Positions 18,075-27,335 of a stretch of DNA of 64,000 bases are shown here, one piece after another; the stretch's first letter is position 1, and the number at the start of each line of letters is the position of its first letter. Under the pieces are notes generated by a model that made no database searches, was not told the origin of the DNA, and saw only the letters and a program-made list of their open reading frames with translations. The DNA comes from an uncultured Bacteroidia bacterium (GTDB taxonomy: Bacteria; Bacteroidota; Bacteroidia; Bacteroidales; UBA932). The translations under genes and the position numbers were made by a program. The stretch is from contig CADCHE010000005.1 in the NCBI GenBank assembly GCA_902801205.1, forward strand, positions 89,543 to 153,542, in the 5' to 3' direction.

Positions 18075-19421
18075 CTACAGCCCGAACGCTTCGCGGATCC
18101 GCGCGACGTCGTCGAGTTTCTCCCAGCCGAAGAACTGCACCGTCTCTTCCACTTCCTTTCCGCCGCGGACCAGCTTCATCTTCTTACAGTACGGCTTGCG
18201 GCCGAAATGGCCGTAGGCGGCCGTGGGTGCATAGATCGGGTTCTTCAGGGCGAATCGCTCGACGATGGCGGCTGGGCGCAGGTCGAACAGCTCCTCCGCC
18301 TTCCGGGCGATGAACGTGTCGACTTCCGCGGGGGAAAGCCCCTTCAAGGCCTCGCAATCGCGGTTCGCCGTCCCGTACGTATCCACGAAGAAGCTGACCG
18401 GACGGGCCACGCCGATGGCGTAGGCCACCTGCACGAGCATTTCCTGTGCGACGCCGGCGGCCACCATGTTCTTGGCGATGTGCCGGGCGGCGTAGGCCGC
18501 ACTGCGGTCGACCTTCGACGGGTCCTTGCCGGAGAAGCAGCCGCCCCCGTGGGCGCCTTTCCCGCCGTAGGTATCGACGATGATCTTCCGGCCGGTCAGG
18601 CCCGTGTCGCCGTTCGGACCGCCGATCACGAACTTGCCCGTCGGGTTGACATGCAGGATGAAATCATCCTGGAACAAGGCGGCGGTCTGCGCCGGGAGGG
18701 CCGCTTTCACCCGGGGCAGGAGGATCTTCCGGACGTCGCGCTCGATCTGCGCGCGCATCGCCGCGTCGGCCTCCTCCGCGCCGAGGCGCGCCACGGCTTC
18801 CGCATAGGTGCGGACGCCCGTTTCCGGCGCCGCGAATTCATCGTGCTGGGTGGAGAGGACGATCGTATGGATGCGCACCGGGCGGTGGTTGCCGTCGTAC
18901 TCGACGGTGTACTGGGACTTGGCGTCGGGGCGCAGGTAAGGCATGAGCTGCGGTTCGTTGTGGCGGATGTCGGCCAGGATGCGGAGCGTCAGGTGCGACA
19001 GGTACAGCGGCAGGGGCATGTAGTCTTCCGTATCGCGGCAGGCATAGCCGAACATCATGCCCTGGTCGCCGGCGCCCTGGTCCTCGGGCTTTTCGCGGCG
19101 GACGCCGCGGCCGATGTCGCCGCTCTGCTCGTGGATGGCGGAAAGCACACCGCACGAATTGCCGTCGAACATGTATTCCGCCTTGTCGTAGCCGATACGC
19201 TTGATGGTGTCGCGCACGACGGTCTGGATGTCGACATAGGCATCTTCCGTGCTGACTTCGCCGCCGACGACCACCAGTCCGGTGGAGCAGAAGGTTTCAC
19301 AGGCAACGTGTGCGTCAGGGTCCTGGCGGAGGAATTCGTCAAGGATGGCGTCTGAGATCTGGTCGGCCACTTTGTCCGGGTGGCCCTCGGAAACGGATTC
19401 CGAAGTAAAGAGGTAGTTCAT
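18075..19421 (-). CDS. metK: S-adenosylmethionine synthase (MetK)
   Basis: Makes S-adenosylmethionine from methionine and ATP. The 448-residue protein is longer than the E. coli enzyme (384), as commonly seen in Bacteroidota, with a C-terminal extension rich in charged residues. Motifs: [20 protein letters not shown] with the catalytic His, [12 protein letters not shown], and [20 protein letters not shown] that binds phosphates and methionine. Cytoplasmic. The start lies directly next to a SAM-II-like riboswitch (19422-19480), giving product feedback. Confidence 0.96.
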   Translation of the reverse strand: MNYLFTSESVSEGHPDKVADQISDAILDEFLRQDPDAHVACETFCSTGLVVVGGEVSTEDAYVDIQTVVRDTIKRIGYDKAEYMFDGNSCGVLSAIHEQSGDIGRGVRREKPEDQGAGDQGMMFGYACRDTEDYMPLPLYLSHLTLRILADIRHNEPQLMPYLRPDAKSQYTVEYDGNHRPVRIHTIVLSTQHDEFAAPETGVRTYAEAVARLGAEEADAAMRAQIERDVRKILLPRVKAALPAQTAALFQDDFILHVNPTGKFVIGGPNGDTGLTGRKIIVDTYGGKGAHGGGCFSGKDPSKVDRSAAYAARHIAKNMVAAGVAQEMLVQVAYAIGVARPVSFFVDTYGTANRDCEALKGLSPAEVDTFIARKAEELFDLRPAAIVERFALKNPIYAPTAAYGHFGRKPYCKKMKLVRGGKEVEETVQFFGWEKLDDVARIREAFGL

Positions 19422-19480
19422 ATTTTTAGCATTTTTTTAGACTGAGGTTGCAAGCAGGCAAATCCATCCTCAGATGTTAG
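19422..19480 (-). promoter_or_regulatory. SAM-II-like riboswitch in the metK leader
   Basis: Reading leftwards, CTGAGG (19473-19468) pairs with CCTCAG (19447-19442) around a 20-nt loop containing GGATTTG and TTGCAA. A purine-rich tail follows and ends in GCTAAAAAT, directly before the metK ATG. This is the arrangement of the SAM-II class: one stem, a loop with GATTT and TTGCAA, and a downstream GCTAAAAA that closes the pseudoknot and covers the ribosome site. The transcript would start about where the element begins. Ligand binding is inference from motif and neighbour. Confidence 0.8.
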
Positions 19481-19486
19481 CGGGGG

Positions 19487-19518
19487 CAAAGGTAGGTGGA
19501 AAAATTTCAAAATGCAAA
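19487..19518 (-). promoter_or_regulatory. promoter of metK
   Basis: Leftward TTTG (19518-19515), 20-nt spacer, TACCTTTG (19494-19487): an exact match to both boxes. Transcription would start near 19480, just at the riboswitch. Confidence 0.75.
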
Positions 19519-19534
19519 ATATTGTGTATCTTTG
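19505..19534 (+). promoter_or_regulatory. promoter of the metallophosphoesterase unit
   Basis: TTTC at 19505-19508, 18-nt spacer, TATCTTTG at 19527-19534. Overlaps the -33 region of the divergent metK promoter. Confidence 0.6.
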
Positions 19535-19561
19535 AAGATTAAACAAGCCTTCATGTGTGAA

Positions 19562-21325
19562 ATGAAAAAATACCCGTACTGGATATTAGCAGCAGCCCTG
19601 CTGGTGCTCACAGTGGCCTGCGGCCCTGCCAACAAGGTGGAGGATCCGGCCAAGACCGACCCCAAGGAGGAGCAGACGCCCGTGCCGCCGCAGGAAGAAG
19701 ACGGCGAGAAGATCGAGGGAACCGTCATCCTCCCGGAGAACAACGGCGCCGGTTTCGTCTCCGACGCAAAGACGGGCAAGGGCATCGCCGGCGTCACCGT
19801 CACGGACGGCTACACCTGCGTGCAGACGGACAAGAACGGTGTCTACCAGCTGAAATTCAACAGCTACGCGCGTGTCGTCTATGTCAGCGTCCCCGCTGCG
19901 TACAAGATTCCCCTTGACGAGCAGCGCCACTATCCGCAGATGTACAAGGCGCTTCCCGTGGGCAAGAGCCGGCTCGTCCGGAACGACTTCGTGCTGGAGC
20001 CGCTCGACAAGCCGGAAAAGCAGTTTACGATGATCATGATCGGTGACCCGCAGTGCAAGTCTTCCGCGCACGTCAACCGCTACCGCAACGAAACCATCGA
20101 AGACATCAAGGCGACGATCGCCGCCGGCCAGAAAGACGGCCGCTGGCTGCGTCCGTACGCGATGACCCTGGGCGACATCGTACACGACAAGCCGAACCTC
20201 TGGAGCGACATGCGGAACTCCATGGCCAACGTCAAGGTGAACGACGAATACCTTCCGTTCTTCCAGTGCATCGGCAACCACGACCACAACGCAACGCGCA
20301 CCGCCTCCGACTATGATGCCACGACGGACTTCGTGACCAACTTCGGGCCCGCGGACTACTCCTTCGACCGCGGCGACGTCCACATCGTCGTGATGGACAA
20401 CATCGTCGCAACGTCCTCGTCCGGCTCCACCTGGAGCTACGGCGCCGGATTCTCCGACGCGCAGTACGAATGGCTGAAGCAGGACCTCGCCCTGGTTTCG
20501 GACAAGGACAAGAGGATGGTCTTCCTCTGCTGCCACATCCCCTTCCGCAGCGGCGCAGCTTCCGGCAGCGGCTCTTCGGTGAACAAGGACAAGCACTACG
20601 AGGACGTCCTCAAACTGCTGACGGCCTTCCACGAGGCGCACATCATGATCGGCCATACGCACTATGCGCAGAACTGGATCCACACGGACTACGCCTGCAA
20701 GGGCGGACAGCCCGTCTACGAGCACATCCACCAGGCCGCCTGCGGCGCATGGTGGTCGGCCAATTCCAGTGTGTCCGGCGCCCCCAACGGCTACAACATC
20801 TATGAGATCGACGGGGCCTCCGTCGTGGATTGGGTGAACAAGGGCACCGGCCGGCCGCTCGACTACCAGCTGCGCGTCTACGACGGCAACCAGCTCTATT
20901 CGGGGACCAACGGATACAACTACAACTGGTTCCTGGCGTCCAACATCGGCGGAGAGGCCGGTATCAGCGCCCCGGGCTCCCCCCTGCTGAAAAACTGCTT
21001 CATCGCCGAGGTCTGGGACGATGACAGCCGGAACGTCACGGTCGAACTGTGGCAGGGCGGCAAGAAGCGGGGCGACTTCACGCGCCTGGACAACGGCACG
21101 ATCGCAAACATCGCCCTCGCTTCCTTCTGGTTCAACGAGAAGAACAAGAACACCGCCACCTACGCCAGCAAGACGGCCAGCCACTACTGGTTCTACAAGC
21201 CGGAGACCGGCGTCCCCACGGACGTCAAGGACTGGGAGGTGCGCGTCACGCGCCGGATCCCTTCCAGCGGGAAGACGCACCTGTACACCCGCGGCGACTT
21301 CACCGTGGATTATTCTGAATTCTGA
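19562..21325 (+). CDS. Calcineurin-like metallophosphoesterase lipoprotein
   Basis: Exported metal-dependent phosphoesterase of 587 residues. A lipoprotein signal (MKKYPYWILAAALLVLTVAC) is followed by a Pro/Glu linker, an Ig-like MetallophosN domain (about residues 50-140, GKGIAGVTVTDGYT), the catalytic domain and a C-terminal beta domain. Metal ligands: MIGDPQC, LGDIVHD, IGNHDHN, CCHIPF and GHTHY, a complete calcineurin set. This three-domain form is common in Bacteroidales; its substrate is not known. ATG at 19562 is preferred to 19553 because it begins the signal peptide. The stop overlaps the next start by 1 nt (TGATG), so coupling is likely. Confidence 0.88.
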   Translation: MKKYPYWILAAALLVLTVACGPANKVEDPAKTDPKEEQTPVPPQEEDGEKIEGTVILPENNGAGFVSDAKTGKGIAGVTVTDGYTCVQTDKNGVYQLKFNSYARVVYVSVPAAYKIPLDEQRHYPQMYKALPVGKSRLVRNDFVLEPLDKPEKQFTMIMIGDPQCKSSAHVNRYRNETIEDIKATIAAGQKDGRWLRPYAMTLGDIVHDKPNLWSDMRNSMANVKVNDEYLPFFQCIGNHDHNATRTASDYDATTDFVTNFGPADYSFDRGDVHIVVMDNIVATSSSGSTWSYGAGFSDAQYEWLKQDLALVSDKDKRMVFLCCHIPFRSGAASGSGSSVNKDKHYEDVLKLLTAFHEAHIMIGHTHYAQNWIHTDYACKGGQPVYEHIHQAACGAWWSANSSVSGAPNGYNIYEIDGASVVDWVNKGTGRPLDYQLRVYDGNQLYSGTNGYNYNWFLASNIGGEAGISAPGSPLLKNCFIAEVWDDDSRNVTVELWQGGKKRGDFTRLDNGTIANIALASFWFNEKNKNTATYASKTASHYWFYKPETGVPTDVKDWEVRVTRRIPSSGKTHLYTRGDFTVDYSEF

Positions 21326-22404
21326 TGAAAAAGTTCGCCCTTCACCTGCTGGCGCTGCTATGCGCCCTCTCCTGCGCGGAAGCCGGGTCTTCCGCCATTC
21401 CCGACGGCTATGTCATCGGGTTCTACAACGTGGAGAACCTCTTCGACGCCGCGCACGACAAGGGGAAGAACGACTACGACTTCCTGCCCGACGGCGCCAA
21501 CGGCTGGACGGCGGAACGCTATGCCCGCAAACGGGAGAACATCGCGTCCGTCATCCGTGCGATGAAGGAGGAGAACGGAGCCTGGCACACCCTCCTCGGA
21601 CTTGCCGAGGTGGAGAACGACCAGGTGCTCGAAGACCTCCTGCAGGAGCCTTCCGTCGCCGAGGCCGGGTATGAATATGTCCACTTCGAAGGGCCGGACC
21701 GCCGCGGCATCGATTGCGCCCTCCTCTACCGTCCGCAAGAATTCACGCTCCTGGAGAAGCGCAGCATCCCCTACGACTTCGACTCGCCCGGCATCCGGTT
21801 CGAGATGACGCGTGACGAGATGCGCAACTTCCGCACGCGGGACGTCCTGATGGTCCGCGGGAAGATCGCCGGGGAGATGGTCGCCGTCTTCGTGGCGCAC
21901 CTGCCCTCGCGCAAGGGAGAGAAAGCGGAGGAAACGCGCGCCCGCGGAGCGGAAATCATCCATGAGAACGCCCTGGCGCTGATGCAGAAGCATCCAGGCA
22001 TCAAGATCGTCGTGATGGGCGACATGAACGACGACCCTGAAGACCGGAGCCAGACGGAGTACCTCCACGCGAAGGCGACGAAAGAAGAGACGGGGGCGGC
22101 GGATTTCTATTCGCCGTTCATCTCCACCCTGCGGCGGGGCATCGGAACGCTCACCTACCGCGGAGACTGGAACCTCTTCGACATCATCCTGGTGAACCAG
22201 GCCCTGGCGGATGCACCGGCGGGGTCGCTGCACATCGTACCGTGTGTCGCCGGGAAGTACGACGGTTGCGTCTTCAAGAAGCCGTTCATGACCCAGCAGG
22301 AGGGGAAGTACAAAGGGTCGCCCAAGCGGACCTTCTCCGGCGAGACATTCCTGGACGGCTATTCCGACCATTATCCCACCTACATCGTCATTTCCAACAA
22401 GTAA
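21325..22404 (+). CDS. Secreted EEP-family hydrolase
   Basis: 359-residue exported endonuclease/exonuclease/phosphatase-fold enzyme. A signal peptide with ALSC (possible lipobox) precedes IGFYNVENLFDA with the metal-binding Asn, LLGLAEVEND with the Glu, AVFVAHLPSRKG, VVMGDMNDDP and the C-terminal GYSDHYPTY. This group in Bacteroidota often carries the name endonuclease, but nuclease activity is unproven. Translationally coupled to the metallophosphoesterase before it, which suggests joint release of phosphate from nucleic acids or phospho-compounds outside the cytoplasm. Confidence 0.85.
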   Translation: MKKFALHLLALLCALSCAEAGSSAIPDGYVIGFYNVENLFDAAHDKGKNDYDFLPDGANGWTAERYARKRENIASVIRAMKEENGAWHTLLGLAEVENDQVLEDLLQEPSVAEAGYEYVHFEGPDRRGIDCALLYRPQEFTLLEKRSIPYDFDSPGIRFEMTRDEMRNFRTRDVLMVRGKIAGEMVAVFVAHLPSRKGEKAEETRARGAEIIHENALALMQKHPGIKIVVMGDMNDDPEDRSQTEYLHAKATKEETGAADFYSPFISTLRRGIGTLTYRGDWNLFDIILVNQALADAPAGSLHIVPCVAGKYDGCVFKKPFMTQQEGKYKGSPKRTFSGETFLDGYSDHYPTYIVISNK

Positions 22405-22410
22405 ACGCCC

Positions 22411-24456
22411 ATGAAAAGACAAGTTTTGATTGCAATGGGAGCAGCAGCCATGATGATATCCTGCACGAACAACAGCAATCCGCTCCTGCAGGAGTGGAAC
22501 ACGCCCTATGGGATCCCGCCTTTCGACGAGATCGCGCTGACGGACTACATCCCCGCGGTGAAACAGGGCATCAAGGAACAGAAAAAAGAACTCGAGGCCA
22601 TCCTGGCCAACCCCGACACACCGACCTTCGAGAACACGGTGGCAGCCTGGGAACTGTCCGGGAAGACGCTGGACCGCGTTTCGGGCCTGCTTTTCAACCT
22701 CTGCGAGACCGAAGCCGACGACGCGATGAACGCCGTCGTCGAGGAAGCGACCGCCCTGATCACCGAGCATGAGGACGATATCGCGATGAACCAGGCCTTC
22801 TTCGAACGCGTGAAGGCCGTCCACGACGCCGACCAGAGCCGCCTCACCCGGGAGCAGCAGATGGTGCTGAAGAAACTGTACCAGAGCTTCACACGCTCCG
22901 GCGTCGGGCTGGACGAGGCCTCGCAGGCGCGCCTGCGTGAAATCAACCAGACCCTCGCCGCCGCACAGCAGAAATTCGGAAACCGCCTGCTGGCGGAGAA
23001 CAACGCGTTCAAAGAAAAATTCGGGATCCCCGTCTCGGCCTACACCTCCGAGATGACGACCTGCGCCGACCGGGCGCGCCGCGAGGAGATGTTCCGCGCC
23101 TATTCCTCGCGCGGCAACAACGGAGACGGGAACGACACCAAGGCGCTCTGCCTGGAAATCCTGCGCCTGCGGGCCGAGAAGGCACGCATGCTGGGCTTTG
23201 ATACCTTCGCGGCCTACCAGCTGGATGACAAGATGGCGCACGATCCGGCGACGGTGGACGCTTTTCTGGAGCAGATCATCGGCCCGGCCACCCGCAAGGC
23301 CAAGCAGGAGATCTACGACATGCAGAAGGTCATGAACCGCGACATCGCCGCAGGAACACTGCCCGCCGGCGCACAGATCGAGCCCTGGGACTGGTTCTAC
23401 TATGCGGAGAAAGTCCGGATGGAGAAATACGCCCTCGACGAGAACCTGACCAAGCCCTATTTCCGGATGGAGAACGTCCGGAAGGGCATCTTCGAGGCAG
23501 CGAACATCCTCTACGGGGTGAAAGTGGAGCCGCTGGACGGGGTGCCGGTCTACAACCCGGCGGTGGAAGCCTTCAAGGTCTCCGACGCCGACGGCACGCT
23601 GCTGGGCATCTTCATGACGGACTACTTCCCGCGCAGCACCAAGCGCGGCGGCGCCTGGATGACAAACTTCCGGGAGCAGTACGTGGATGCCGAGGGTAAC
23701 GACGTACGCCCGATCATCATCAATGTCGGCAACATGACGGCGCCGACCGACTCACTGCCGGCGCTCCTGACGATCGACGAAGTGGAAACGGTCTTCCACG
23801 AATTCGGCCATGCCCTGCACGGCCTGCTGACACGCTGCCATTACCCGTCCGTGAGCGGCACCAACGTCGCCCGCGACTTCGTGGAGACGTTCTCGCAGTT
23901 CAACGAGAACTGGGCCTTCCAGAAGGAAATCCTCTCCCGCTACGCCCACCACTACGAGACCGGCGCGGAGATTCCGGATTCGCTGGTTGCAAAGATAACC
24001 GCCGCCCGGAAGTTCAACCAGGGATTCATGACGAGCGAGCTCTGCGCCGCGTCCATCCTGGACATGAAGTGGCATGAACTCACCCTGGAAGAGCTGGAGG
24101 AGATGAGCAAGGGGGACCAGGGGGCGAATGTCGCCGCCTTCGAGCAGAAAGTCTGCAAAGAGATGGGCCTGCCGGACGAGATCATCCCCCGCTACCGGAC
24201 CACCTACTTCAACCACATCTTCAACAGCGGCTACAGCGCCGGTTACTACAGCTACCTGTGGGCCGAAGTCCTGGACAAAGACGCCTTCGCCTACTTCCGG
24301 CAGCAGGGCCTCTTCACACGCGCCGTGTCGGAGAAATTCCGCAAGACCTTCCTGGAGCGGGGTGGCAGCGAAGAACCGATGGTGCTCTACGAGATGTTCC
24401 GCGGCGCGCCGCCTACCACGGACGCCCTCCTCGAAGCGCGCGGCCTGAAAGATTGA
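22411..24456 (+). CDS. dcp: M3 family peptidyl-dipeptidase (Dcp-like), lipoprotein
   Basis: Zinc peptidase that removes C-terminal dipeptides from oligopeptides. The 681-residue size fits dipeptidyl carboxypeptidase. The signal ends in MISC, indicating a lipoprotein rather than the cytoplasmic enzyme of E. coli. Zinc motif HEFGH at about residue 463 with the downstream Glu in VETFSQFNENW. The substrate-loop region YRTTYFNHIFNSGYSAGYYSY near the end contains the conserved GYSAGYY. Starts 6 nt after the EEP gene. Together with the S46, C10 and M16 peptidases this supports peptide use as a nutrient source. Confidence 0.9.
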   Translation: MKRQVLIAMGAAAMMISCTNNSNPLLQEWNTPYGIPPFDEIALTDYIPAVKQGIKEQKKELEAILANPDTPTFENTVAAWELSGKTLDRVSGLLFNLCETEADDAMNAVVEEATALITEHEDDIAMNQAFFERVKAVHDADQSRLTREQQMVLKKLYQSFTRSGVGLDEASQARLREINQTLAAAQQKFGNRLLAENNAFKEKFGIPVSAYTSEMTTCADRARREEMFRAYSSRGNNGDGNDTKALCLEILRLRAEKARMLGFDTFAAYQLDDKMAHDPATVDAFLEQIIGPATRKAKQEIYDMQKVMNRDIAAGTLPAGAQIEPWDWFYYAEKVRMEKYALDENLTKPYFRMENVRKGIFEAANILYGVKVEPLDGVPVYNPAVEAFKVSDADGTLLGIFMTDYFPRSTKRGGAWMTNFREQYVDAEGNDVRPIIINVGNMTAPTDSLPALLTIDEVETVFHEFGHALHGLLTRCHYPSVSGTNVARDFVETFSQFNENWAFQKEILSRYAHHYETGAEIPDSLVAKITAARKFNQGFMTSELCAASILDMKWHELTLEELEEMSKGDQGANVAAFEQKVCKEMGLPDEIIPRYRTTYFNHIFNSGYSAGYYSYLWAEVLDKDAFAYFRQQGLFTRAVSEKFRKTFLERGGSEEPMVLYEMFRGAPPTTDALLEARGLKD

Positions 24457-24485
24457 TCATAAATAATCATAAACCCTACACAGAA

Positions 24486-25079
24486 ATGAAAAAATTGACA
24501 TTCCTCTTGGCGGCGGCAGCCGTCCTGATGCTCTCCACGCCGGCTTCCGCGCAGTGGGGTGCCGGTTTCGGGTTCTCCCAGTTCACCCATTCGGGCAGCG
24601 ACAAGGTGCTCGACGAGGCGATCCCCGGATTCTATTTCGGCATCAAGTACGACTTCAACTTCTCGACGCTCGAGGGGCTTTCCTTCGAGCCGGGCGTGAA
24701 CATCGTCCACTACGGTAAAACCTATTCCTACCTGGGTTTCGGCGAGAAGGAGTACCGTGCGAACTACCTTTCGATTCCGCTGAACATCAAGTACACGGTC
24801 GAGGCGGGCGATGACTTCACCCTCTCCGGCTTCACGGGCCCGCGGTTCAACCTGGGTCTCGGCGGCAACATGTTCAGCCGCGGGGAAACGTATCCCGGGC
24901 TCAAGGCGCATGACGCGCAGTGGGGATTCGGCGTGGCCGGCACCTACTCCGACGCGATCCAGCTCCGCCTGGGCTATGATTTCGGCCTGACGAAATCCAT
25001 CAAGGGTGTCAAGGGTGCCGATGTCAGCCCCAAGGTCTTCCGCAACGCGCTGAACTTCGGCATCGCCTTCCTGTTCTAG
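24486..25079 (+). CDS. Outer-membrane beta-barrel protein (PorT/OmpA-beta-barrel type)
   Basis: 197-residue protein with a clear signal peptide (MKKLTFLLAAAAVLMLSTPA, cleavage after SAQ) and alternating hydrophobic strands (GFYFGIKYDF, YLSIPLNIKYTV, IQLRLGYDFGLT, ALNFGIAFLF) ending in Phe, as outer-membrane barrels do. About eight strands would fit. Family is the generic porin-like beta-barrel domain; no specific function. It lies between the M3 peptidase and a secreted glycosidase in a close-packed unit. Confidence 0.8.
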   Translation: MKKLTFLLAAAAVLMLSTPASAQWGAGFGFSQFTHSGSDKVLDEAIPGFYFGIKYDFNFSTLEGLSFEPGVNIVHYGKTYSYLGFGEKEYRANYLSIPLNIKYTVEAGDDFTLSGFTGPRFNLGLGGNMFSRGETYPGLKAHDAQWGFGVAGTYSDAIQLRLGYDFGLTKSIKGVKGADVSPKVFRNALNFGIAFLF

Positions 25080-25082
25080 GCC

Positions 25083-27335
25083 ATGAAACACCACCCCCGC
25101 TTTGCGTGGGGCATCGTCCTTACGACCCTCCTGCTCACGGCGCTCCCGCTGTCCGGCAGGAGGGTCGATATGGATCTGCTCCCCTGGGAGAACGCCTCCG
25201 GAGAGGCCGTTCCCGCCTGTCTGTACCTCGAAGGCGGCTTCCTCACGACGGACAAAGGCTGTCCGGACTGGGGCACCGCAGATCCGTCCAAGGCCGTGTT
25301 CCTGGGCGACCGGCTCGGTGACGTCGTCGTGACCTACGCTTCCGGAAAGACGGACAGGATTCCGCTGGTACTCGGCTATACCGTCTGGATGCACGGCATC
25401 TGGATGGAGCATCCCGCACCCTTCAAGGGAGATGCGGCGGACAAGGACCTGGCGGACCTGCTGGAACGGGCCCTCTGCCTGGCCGGCGGGTTCGAAGGGA
25501 AGGAGAAAGGGCTGCTGAAGATCGTGCTGCCCCGCGGGGACGTCCGGAGCGTCGCCATCGAGAAGAATCCCGCCAAGGAGGCTGCGCCGGTCTTCACCGG
25601 CGGCTGGTTCTCCGATGAAAACGACGCCGCGGATTTCTTCGCCACACATGCCGTCAAGGCCGGCAAAGGGATACCCCGCGACGTAAAGACGGCGCTGAAG
25701 ACCCTGAGCCGCGCCCTGCACACCTTCGAGAGCGACTTCAAGGGCCCCCTGGTCCCGCATGAGACGGCCGCCGAAGCCGGCATCCGGTTCGATGGCAACG
25801 CCCTGGCCCGGATCGCCACGGCCGTCGTCCAGTGCAACATCGACAAGCTCACGGACAGGACGGACGCGGACGGCTTCATCCATACGTCCTATCGGGACGC
25901 GCCTTCGTGGCGCTACGACGGGTTCGGCCCCTATGTCGCCAAGGCCAATTCCTACTTCGACTCCTTCTATTCCAGGGATGCGGGACGGGCGATCATGACG
26001 CTGAACGGCTTCCACAAGACCGCGGCGGCCGACAGCGCCTGCCGGTTCGGGAACCGGTGGATGATGTATTACCCGGAGCACGGCCTGACCCTGGGAGGCA
26101 AGCCGGTGCCGGGCCATTTCAGCGTCATCCCGAACAAGCCGCTGATCTATTCCCAGCTGCTTACCCACCACGGGTGGCCCACCCGGTACACGCGGGAGCG
26201 TTTCGGCGAGGGATTCGAGAACCTCGGGAACCAGGAGACCGACGGACACGGCCTGATGATGATGGCCAACTGGATGACCTGGAAGAACCAGGGCGGCGGC
26301 CGCAGCTATGTCCAGGACAACTGGAAGTACCTGTGCGAAGCGGCCGAATGGATCCTCTGGTGCTTTGACAATCCGGACCTTTCCTTTGTCCGGGACGGCC
26401 TGCTCTACGGAGAGACCGAAGCGGCGATGAACGATTATACGCTCTACGCCAACCTGCCGTGCTATCTCGGGCTGCTGTGCTATGCCGAGATGGCCGCATC
26501 CGTCGGAGAGACGGCCGCATCAGACCGCTGGCTCGCCTGCGCGGAAAAGATTCGGCAGGGCATTGATGCCGGGCTGACCACCGACAACGGCGCCGCCTGG
26601 GACAAGAAGCATTTCGGCTTCTTCCACGACCCGGTGCCGACGATGTTCGCGGATGTCTGCGGCTATGGGTTGGACGGCCTGCCGGAAGCCTGGCGCGCCC
26701 GCTCCGAGGCGGCTTTCGACGAAGACCTCGCGGGGACGGCCGGGAGCGGCTGGTTCGGCGCGGCGGGCGGCATCGGATACAACCATTCCATGATCACGCA
26801 GAACGCACTCCTGCTCGACCGGACCGAAGCGGCCGGCCGCCTGCTGGAGGCGCTTTCCAAGATCTGCTATGCTCCGCGGCTTCCGGAGCCGTACCTGGTC
26901 CCGGAAGGGTTTACCGCAGACGCCGCGCAGGGCATCTACCGCCGGCAGGGCGACCTGGGCAACCTCGTGCAGCAGGCCGAGGCCCTGAAATGCTACCTGC
27001 TGGCCGTCGGGATCTCCCCGGTCCGCGACCGGGTGCTCAAGCTGATGCCGAGGCTGCCGGAAGGATGGAGCGCCACGGTAACGGATTTCCCGGTCCAGAA
27101 TACGGCGGCGACCCTCTCCCTGAAGGTCGGGAAACCGAAGGGAGGCCGCCAGCGCATCGACTGGCATCTGTCTTCGACGGAGGACATCGACCGGGTCGAG
27201 GTGCGGTTCGGTCCGTTCAAGGCCGGACGCAGCAAAGCCCGGGTGAAACTCAACGGCAGGAAATACACAATCGCCCTCGAACGCGCGGGCGATGCCGCGT
27301 GGGGCTGGGTCCCGCTTCAGACCGGCGGGGATTAA
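25083..27335 (+). CDS. Secreted six-hairpin glycosidase-like protein
   Basis: 750-residue exported protein with signal peptide MKHHPRFAWGIVLTTLLLTA. The middle and C-terminal half looks like an (alpha/alpha)6 toroid: repeated paired helices rich in Trp/Tyr, such as WRYDGFGPYVAKANSY, FENLGNQETDGHGLMMMANW and GFFHDPVPTMF, with acidic residues at barrel-mouth positions (DTDG-like, NQETDGHG). A beta-sandwich precedes it and another follows. I cannot assign a GH family or substrate. Its stop overlaps the convergent manA stop by 3 nt. Last gene of the 19562-27335 run. Confidence 0.75.
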   Translation: MKHHPRFAWGIVLTTLLLTALPLSGRRVDMDLLPWENASGEAVPACLYLEGGFLTTDKGCPDWGTADPSKAVFLGDRLGDVVVTYASGKTDRIPLVLGYTVWMHGIWMEHPAPFKGDAADKDLADLLERALCLAGGFEGKEKGLLKIVLPRGDVRSVAIEKNPAKEAAPVFTGGWFSDENDAADFFATHAVKAGKGIPRDVKTALKTLSRALHTFESDFKGPLVPHETAAEAGIRFDGNALARIATAVVQCNIDKLTDRTDADGFIHTSYRDAPSWRYDGFGPYVAKANSYFDSFYSRDAGRAIMTLNGFHKTAAADSACRFGNRWMMYYPEHGLTLGGKPVPGHFSVIPNKPLIYSQLLTHHGWPTRYTRERFGEGFENLGNQETDGHGLMMMANWMTWKNQGGGRSYVQDNWKYLCEAAEWILWCFDNPDLSFVRDGLLYGETEAAMNDYTLYANLPCYLGLLCYAEMAASVGETAASDRWLACAEKIRQGIDAGLTTDNGAAWDKKHFGFFHDPVPTMFADVCGYGLDGLPEAWRARSEAAFDEDLAGTAGSGWFGAAGGIGYNHSMITQNALLLDRTEAAGRLLEALSKICYAPRLPEPYLVPEGFTADAAQGIYRRQGDLGNLVQQAEALKCYLLAVGISPVRDRVLKLMPRLPEGWSATVTDFPVQNTAATLSLKVGKPKGGRQRIDWHLSSTEDIDRVEVRFGPFKAGRSKARVKLNGRKYTIALERAGDAAWGWVPLQTGGD

